From: an uncultured Cytophagales bacterium
GTDB lineage: Bacteria > Bacteroidota > Bacteroidia > Cytophagales > UBA9547
DNA length: 64,000 nucleotides
Direction: 5' to 3'
Assembly (NCBI GenBank): GCA_945957555.1
Contig: CAMFLX010000003.1
Coordinates: 56,446-120,445 of the forward strand
Shown: positions 59,080 to 64,000 of the stretch, in pieces
Layout of the letters: each line of letters opens with the position of its first letter
Position numbering within the stretch: position 1 is the stretch's first letter
Notes under the pieces: generated by a model
Database searches by the model: none
What the model saw: only the letters and a program-made list of their open reading frames with translations
Told to the model about the DNA's origin: nothing
Translations under genes and position numbers: made by a program

Positions 59080-60495
59080 TTAATCTAGCCTATATTTTCT
59101 AAACCAACGGTCTTCCAAAAAGGTAAAGCCCAAGGTGAATTTGATAAATTTTTCGGCTATTAAATTGTTGTCGGTAGTTCCCCTCTTTCCTAAAGCAAAG
59201 CTAGCATTGGCCAACATGACGTCGTTAAGCCCTTTTATGCCAGGAAGTTTAATGGTACCTCCGAAGGTAATCCCCATTTCGTCGATATGCTGTTGATTAA
59301 AGCTATAGGGCAATTGGTTGTAATAAGCTCCAGCCCTTATGTAAGATATCTTTTGGCTTTTGTTTGCTCCAAAAAGTAACAGTTTCTCAATACCAAAGCC
59401 GGCAGAAAAGGTATTTCTATAGTTAAGAGTGGCGTCATATAGCTTCCATTGTCTGTAGCCCATATCTAAATTGACAGAAATGTCTGGTAATATCATGTAT
59501 TCGTCAAGCTTTACTAATGAGAGCCCCACCTTAACATTGCCAGGTAGATTGTTTTTGTTAAGGTTTTGATTGCTTATGGTATCAAACACATATTCTGTAA
59601 GATTTGCGTCGTACACTTTTTTAGAAATATGTGAAGAGTTGCTGAGTGCGTACCCGTGCTCATAAGTTGAGCCGAAGTTTATAAAATAATGTGTTGGAAC
59701 TTTTTTGTATTCGTAAGAAGTATCAACACGCACCTTTCCTGTTAGTGAATCTGGAATTCTCTTCACTATTTTTACAGTATCGTAGTGCATAATGTTTTTC
59801 ACATAAGCGACTCCCGGTTTTAGCAATAAATAAGTTTGTCTGTTTTCATTGCTGAAAGCATATACTTTGCTCGAAGTTTCTAGTTGCGTAGTACTGTTGG
59901 TGATATAGGTTCCGAACAAGTAAGAGGTATTCAAGCCGACCATTAGATTTTTATTAACTTTCACACCATTGCCCCATAAAACTTCAGAGAGTCCTCCCTT
60001 GCCGTTGTAAGAGTAATTGTATTTCAATGAGGTTTCATTTTCCACTGGATTGGTGCCAATGATATCATAATTCATGGAAGAATAGGGTTTTGCGGCGATT
60101 ACAGAACCCCATCGATGTATTGTATTTCTGTTCTTATTCATAGGAATCATCAAAGCCATTCTGTTCAAGTTTGCCCCAAACGAGGCATCGTTCCCGTTCT
60201 TCGAATTGAACTTGGTAAGCTTTGAAGAAAGACTAAAGTCGAAGAAAGTGAATTTGGTTGGAAGAAGAGGGAAGACTTGGTTGTGGAGATAGGCTGGGTT
60301 TGACAAGCTAAGCGCATTAGGCGAATAACTTGCTGTGCCACTGTAACCCATGTCAGAATCACGATTTCCAGTTTCGTTTGAGATATCACCAAGAGCTGTC
60401 TTACTGTAAGGAGAGAGTCCTATATTTTGAGCATTTAGATTGAGTATATGAGCAACTGACAAAAAGACAAATGCTGTGAAGAAAAATTTAAACAT
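59080..60495 (-). CDS. outer-membrane beta-barrel protein (FadL-like architecture)
   Basis: Signal peptide, NIGLSPYSKTALGDI…PNALSLSNPAYLHN, barrel strands; overlaps coaX by 8 nt. Confidence 0.7.
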   Translation of the reverse strand: MFKFFFTAFVFLSVAHILNLNAQNIGLSPYSKTALGDISNETGNRDSDMGYSGTASYSPNALSLSNPAYLHNQVFPLLPTKFTFFDFSLSSKLTKFNSKNGNDASFGANLNRMALMIPMNKNRNTIHRWGSVIAAKPYSSMNYDIIGTNPVENETSLKYNYSYNGKGGLSEVLWGNGVKVNKNLMVGLNTSYLFGTYITNSTTQLETSSKVYAFSNENRQTYLLLKPGVAYVKNIMHYDTVKIVKRIPDSLTGKVRVDTSYEYKKVPTHYFINFGSTYEHGYALSNSSHISKKVYDANLTEYVFDTISNQNLNKNNLPGNVKVGLSLVKLDEYMILPDISVNLDMGYRQWKLYDATLNYRNTFSAGFGIEKLLLFGANKSQKISYIRAGAYYNQLPYSFNQQHIDEMGITFGGTIKLPGIKGLNDVMLANASFALGKRGTTDNNLIAEKFIKFTLGFTFLEDRWFRKYRLD

Positions 60496-61210
60496 TATTG
60501 TGTATCAATATTTTATTAAGACCAATGAGAACTAAATCATGAAACGCAAATTTGCTTCTATTTATTTTACTTTCAAAATAATTAGTCCATCCACCCGTCA
60601 AAATTATCTGTACTTTGGGATATTTGACCACATATCGGTCTATGATGCCCTCTAGTTCCGAGATACAGCCATTGATTACCCCACTCTTGATAGATTCCTC
60701 AGTATTGCCACCAATAAGTAGGTCAAACGTTAAGTCCATTTCAATCAGAGGAAGCCTTGAAGTAAATTCTTTTAAAGCTTGGAAGCGCATCAAGAGGCCT
60801 GGTGATATACCCCCTCCTAAATAGTTTTTGGTGCTATCGATAAAGTCGTATGTGAAGCAGGTGCCCGCTTGTATGACTAGGAGGTCACAATTTGGCATAA
60901 TACTCGTAGCACCAACCACAGCAGCCAATCGATCGGTACCTAAAGTTTGAGGAGTTTTGTATGAATTTTGGATAGGGATTTTTAAGGAATGATCCAAAAT
61001 GGTCAATCTCTCCTTATGCTCTAGCAAGTTATAAACATGCTGAAAATCAGTAGTTACTGAAGAAGTAATAATGAGATGATCGGAGTAATTGTTACAAAAT
61101 TTGAGTAATTCAGCATTTGTTAGTCCTTTATGTACGGAAAGTAAGTCTCCGTTTTCAAAAAGTCCAACTTTGGTGTTGGTATTACCAATATCAATACATA
61201 TAGACTTCAT
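60488..61210 (-). CDS. coaX: type III pantothenate kinase
   Basis: ICIDIGNTNTKVGLFENG, LGTDRLAAVVGA, VIQAGTCFTYDFID, GGGISPGLLMRFQAL. Confidence 0.96.
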   Translation of the reverse strand: MKSICIDIGNTNTKVGLFENGDLLSVHKGLTNAELLKFCNNYSDHLIITSSVTTDFQHVYNLLEHKERLTILDHSLKIPIQNSYKTPQTLGTDRLAAVVGATSIMPNCDLLVIQAGTCFTYDFIDSTKNYLGGGISPGLLMRFQALKEFTSRLPLIEMDLTFDLLIGGNTEESIKSGVINGCISELEGIIDRYVVKYPKVQIILTGGWTNYFESKINRSKFAFHDLVLIGLNKILIHNNV

Positions 61211-61240
61211 AAAAAAAATATCCCGCTATGTGGCGGGATA
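61210..61240 (-). terminator. Rho-independent terminator downstream of tRNA-Arg
   Basis: Minus strand TATCCCGC-N6-GCGGGATATTTTTTTT. Confidence 0.85.
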
Positions 61241-61248
61241 CATGTTTG

Positions 61249-61322
61249 TGTTCTCGTAGGGATTCGAACCCCAAACCTTCTGATCCGTAGTCAGATGCTC
61301 TATCCAATTGAGCTACGAAAAC
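61249..61322 (-). tRNA. tRNA-Arg (anticodon ACG)
   Basis: Minus strand GTTTTCG…TAGCTCAATTGGATAGAGCA…TCTGA-CTACGGA-TCAGA…GGTTCGAATCC…CGAGAACA; cloverleaf, no encoded CCA. Confidence 0.95.
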
Positions 61323-61657
61323 GTAAATTGGGTTGCAAATTTAATATATATTTTTTACATGTCAAAATTAATGTGATGTTCTTTATTAGGCTGTAATTCA
61401 ATGCCAGTCTAAAATCTATTATTATCTATTTACTTTAAAATCTTTTTGGGAGCCATTGTTTTCGTAGAATTGGAATTCAATCACTTGTTTTACAATTTGT
61501 TGTAAATAAATTGCTGAACAATTAGGTGATCATCTTTGGTGTAAGCTGTTAGTTTTTTTGGAATATATTGTCATGCCTGCACAATAAAATAGGCATTAAT
61601 TTTGTTTATATAGTGTTGGTTAATGTACAACTAATTAAAAATTTATTTTCAGTGAGT

Positions 61658-63151
61658 ATGGATAAAAAACAGTTTATCGTAGGAGTAATGCTGGGAGGGA
61701 TGCTCGGAGGGGCATTTGCTCTAGGCGCACACAAATTTTTTATAGAGGACAAAAGATATGAATCTTTGTCATATAGAGGAAATACGGTGCTTTCGGGTTA
61801 TACAGATACCACAAATGCTGTTCAGCCTCAAGGACTTAATTTTATTTATGCAGCAGACTACGTGAGACCCGCGGTGGTGCACATCAAAACCATGTATGAA
61901 GTCAAAGAGGTCGCACAAAAGCAGCAGCAACAGATAGACCCTTTCTTCAGAGAGTTTTTTGGTGATGATTTTGGTGACGGGGGTGGTTTTAGAAATCAGC
62001 CCAATCAACCGCAAGAGGCAGCGGGTTCAGGTGTAATTTTGTCAGAAGATGGTTATATAGTCACTAACAACCACGTGATTGAAAGGGCGGATAAAATAAA
62101 AGTTATCTTGGACGACAAAAGGAGCTATGAAGCCAAACTCATTGGTACTGATCCGACTACAGATCTAGCTTTGCTTAAAATTGAAGAAAGAGGCCTTTCT
62201 TATGTACAAATGGGTAATTCAGATAATGTACGAGTTGGTGAATGGGTACTTGCAGTAGGTAATCCATTTGATTTGACATCTACAGTAACGGCAGGTATAG
62301 TGAGTGCTAAAGCTCGTAATATCAATATTTTACGAAGTAAGAGTAACTATGCAGTAGAGTCCTTCATTCAGACGGATGCTGCGGTAAATCCAGGCAACAG
62401 TGGTGGTGCGTTGGTCGATCTCAAAGGTAGATTAATTGGGATCAATACCGCGATAGCAACTCCTACAGGTACTTTTGCAGGATATTCTTTTGCGGTGCCT
62501 TCTTCTATAGTAATGAAGGTCGTGGAAGATTTGAAACAATACGGAGAGGTACAAAGGGGATTATTGGGGATCAACATCCAAGACGTTTCTGCCGAATTGG
62601 CAAAAGAGAAGAGCCTCAAAGACGTATCGGGTGTCTATGTGGCAGGTGTGAATGAAAATAGTGCCGCGGCAGAAGCAGCCATCAAAGAAGGTGATGTGAT
62701 TACTAAAATAGAAGACATTACCGTACATTCTTCTTCGGAACTTCAGGAGGCGGTGGCGCGCCATCGTCCAGGTGACAAGATCAAGATTACTTATTTGAGA
62801 AAAATGGAGGAAAAGACCACCTATGCGACTCTTAAGAATAAAATGGGCAAGGTTGCAGTAGTTAAGAAAGAAAGTGTGGAGGAAAAACTAGGCGCTGACT
62901 TTGCCGAGCTTACGGATAAGGAAAAAGAAAAACTCAAACTCAATAGTGGTTTAAAAGTCTCAAAACTTAGAAATGGCAAACTTAAAGATGCAGGTTTGGT
63001 GGAAGGTTTTGTAATCACCAAATTCAATGATATCAAAATTAGGAACAAAGAGGATTTGGTAGCTTTTCTGGACAATACGCAGTCGCAAGGGATTCTTATA
63101 GAAGGCAAGTTGCCAGACGGTACGCTGAAACATCATGCTTTGACATGGTAG
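61658..63151 (+). CDS. degP: Do/HtrA-family periplasmic serine protease
   Basis: VTNNHVIERAD (His), TTDLALLKI (Asp), AAVNPGNSGGALVDLKG (Ser), two PDZ domains. Start set at MDKKQFIVG. Confidence 0.95.
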   Translation: MDKKQFIVGVMLGGMLGGAFALGAHKFFIEDKRYESLSYRGNTVLSGYTDTTNAVQPQGLNFIYAADYVRPAVVHIKTMYEVKEVAQKQQQQIDPFFREFFGDDFGDGGGFRNQPNQPQEAAGSGVILSEDGYIVTNNHVIERADKIKVILDDKRSYEAKLIGTDPTTDLALLKIEERGLSYVQMGNSDNVRVGEWVLAVGNPFDLTSTVTAGIVSAKARNINILRSKSNYAVESFIQTDAAVNPGNSGGALVDLKGRLIGINTAIATPTGTFAGYSFAVPSSIVMKVVEDLKQYGEVQRGLLGINIQDVSAELAKEKSLKDVSGVYVAGVNENSAAAEAAIKEGDVITKIEDITVHSSSELQEAVARHRPGDKIKITYLRKMEEKTTYATLKNKMGKVAVVKKESVEEKLGADFAELTDKEKEKLKLNSGLKVSKLRNGKLKDAGLVEGFVITKFNDIKIRNKEDLVAFLDNTQSQGILIEGKLPDGTLKHHALTW

Positions 63152-63173
63152 TCTATTATGAACAACTATAACG

Positions 63174-63200
63174 AAAAGGGGCTTTTATGCCCCTTTTTTT
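63174..63200 (+). terminator. Rho-independent terminator of degP
   Basis: AAAAGGGGC-ttttat-GCCCCTTTTTTT. Confidence 0.88.
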
Positions 63201-63251
63201 ATTGTTTTGAGGAGGCTGATGTAGCCATTAATTTTGTAAGAATCGATTTAA

Positions 63252-63424
63252 CCCAGATTATGCATTAGAAATTTTCTGCGACAAAATGCTCCTTCAAATT
63301 CACTTCGATACTCATTTTTCTTCATTCAAGCTAGCAGTACTAGCTTTTCATTCAGAAAAACTCCGTGTCTTATGACTTTATTGTATCATTTCGTCTCGAT
63401 ACAAAGTCTAATGCATAATCTGGG
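63252..63424. mobile_element. non-autonomous MITE-like element flanked by TTAA
   Basis: Perfect arms CCCAGATTATGCATTAGA…TCTAATGCATAATCTGGG inside TTAA on each side (24-bp perfect IR 63246-63269/63407-63430); interior also imperfectly palindromic, with AAGCTAG-cagta-CTAGCTT at the centre. Confidence 0.65.
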
Positions 63425-63573
63425 TTAAATGGTATTTTTGATAGAATAGTTAAAGTTCTTTTTAGTGAATGATTTGCAAGCATGCTTCTGCATGAATAGG
63501 TTGGACTAAAAGCTGTTTGTGTGATTTTTGATATATTTTTTCAAAATTTAAGTTGAGTATTTTTTGAGTAGTT

Positions 63574-63626
63574 TTCATACACTATCCTAGGCTTTGGTAG
63601 GGAGTTGCTAGGGAGATGGGTGGGAG
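63574..63626. repeat. 32-bp dispersed motif, copy 2, extending into an 11-bp-period repeat
   Basis: TTCATAC-N2-TATCCTAGG-N6-TAGGGAGT, with TTGGTAGGGAG/TTGCTAGGGAG/ATGGGTGGGAG units at 63594, 63605 and 63616. Confidence 0.6.
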
Positions 63627-64000
63627 TTGCCTGCCATGATCTGCGTTTACGACTGCGTAGGAGGCTATTTTGTTTATTTAAAATAACATATTTTTTGACA
63701 AAAACAAGAGCTAATGGAAATTTATTTTATGTAATATGGAAGGTGGTATTTTGATGGTTTATATTCAAATATCTAGTTGTCAGCATGATATCTCTAGATT
63801 GCTGTGTGGCTCTGCTTCTTTATTTGTAAATTTAGGGATAGCTTAAATGCGCGTTTTAATCTATTTTTTTAAGTATTTTTGCTTGTTTTTTATTCCCATA
63901 CGTGTTTTGAGTATCTTTTGGGGAGTTTTAAATGGGGATTTCACATTCAACCCAAAAATCTCAATAGAAATTTATTGCGACCCACAATTACTTCATACTG

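Noticed and set aside
61568-61657. Upstream start for the HtrA protein (MSCLHNKIGINF…)
   Set aside because: MDKKQFIVGVMLGGMLGG at 61658 gives a normal N-terminal membrane/signal segment; the upstream part looks like leader sequence.

Overview
This is a contiguous chromosomal window from a Bacteroidota (Cytophagales-like) bacterium, inferred from T9SS C-terminal sorting domains, TAnnTTTG-type promoters, PorT-like barrels and the mreBCD-mrdA-rodA layout. It holds mostly housekeeping and envelope genes: a thioester alpha-2-macroglobulin, T9SS cargo proteins, thrA, fbaA, a COG0523 metallochaperone, an ECF sigma/anti-sigma/Prc-protease cluster, a serB-serA fusion, topB, the mre/rod operon, pgeF, an acyl-CoA dehydrogenase, maeB, coaX, lptC, tRNA-Arg(ACG) and an HtrA/DegP protease. 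I saw no rRNA, CRISPR array, prophage or complete IS element. The most interesting signals are: (1) a Swt1-like HEPN protein whose RNxxxH motif has lost its His, next to a TerB-like gene; (2) two intergenic arrays of degenerate repeats with ~21-bp period; (3) a ~173-bp non-autonomous inverted-repeat element flanked by TTAA; (4) paired TGCAA-N5-TTGCA operators bracketing the promoter of the COG0523 gene; (5) a perfect 38-bp palindrome beside an XRE regulator; (6) a 32-bp motif with 11-bp-phased repeats present at two distant intergenic sites; (7) an A_AAA_AAG slippery heptamer directly before the stop of a small ORF. All functional calls come from reading the sequence only; no database search was run.
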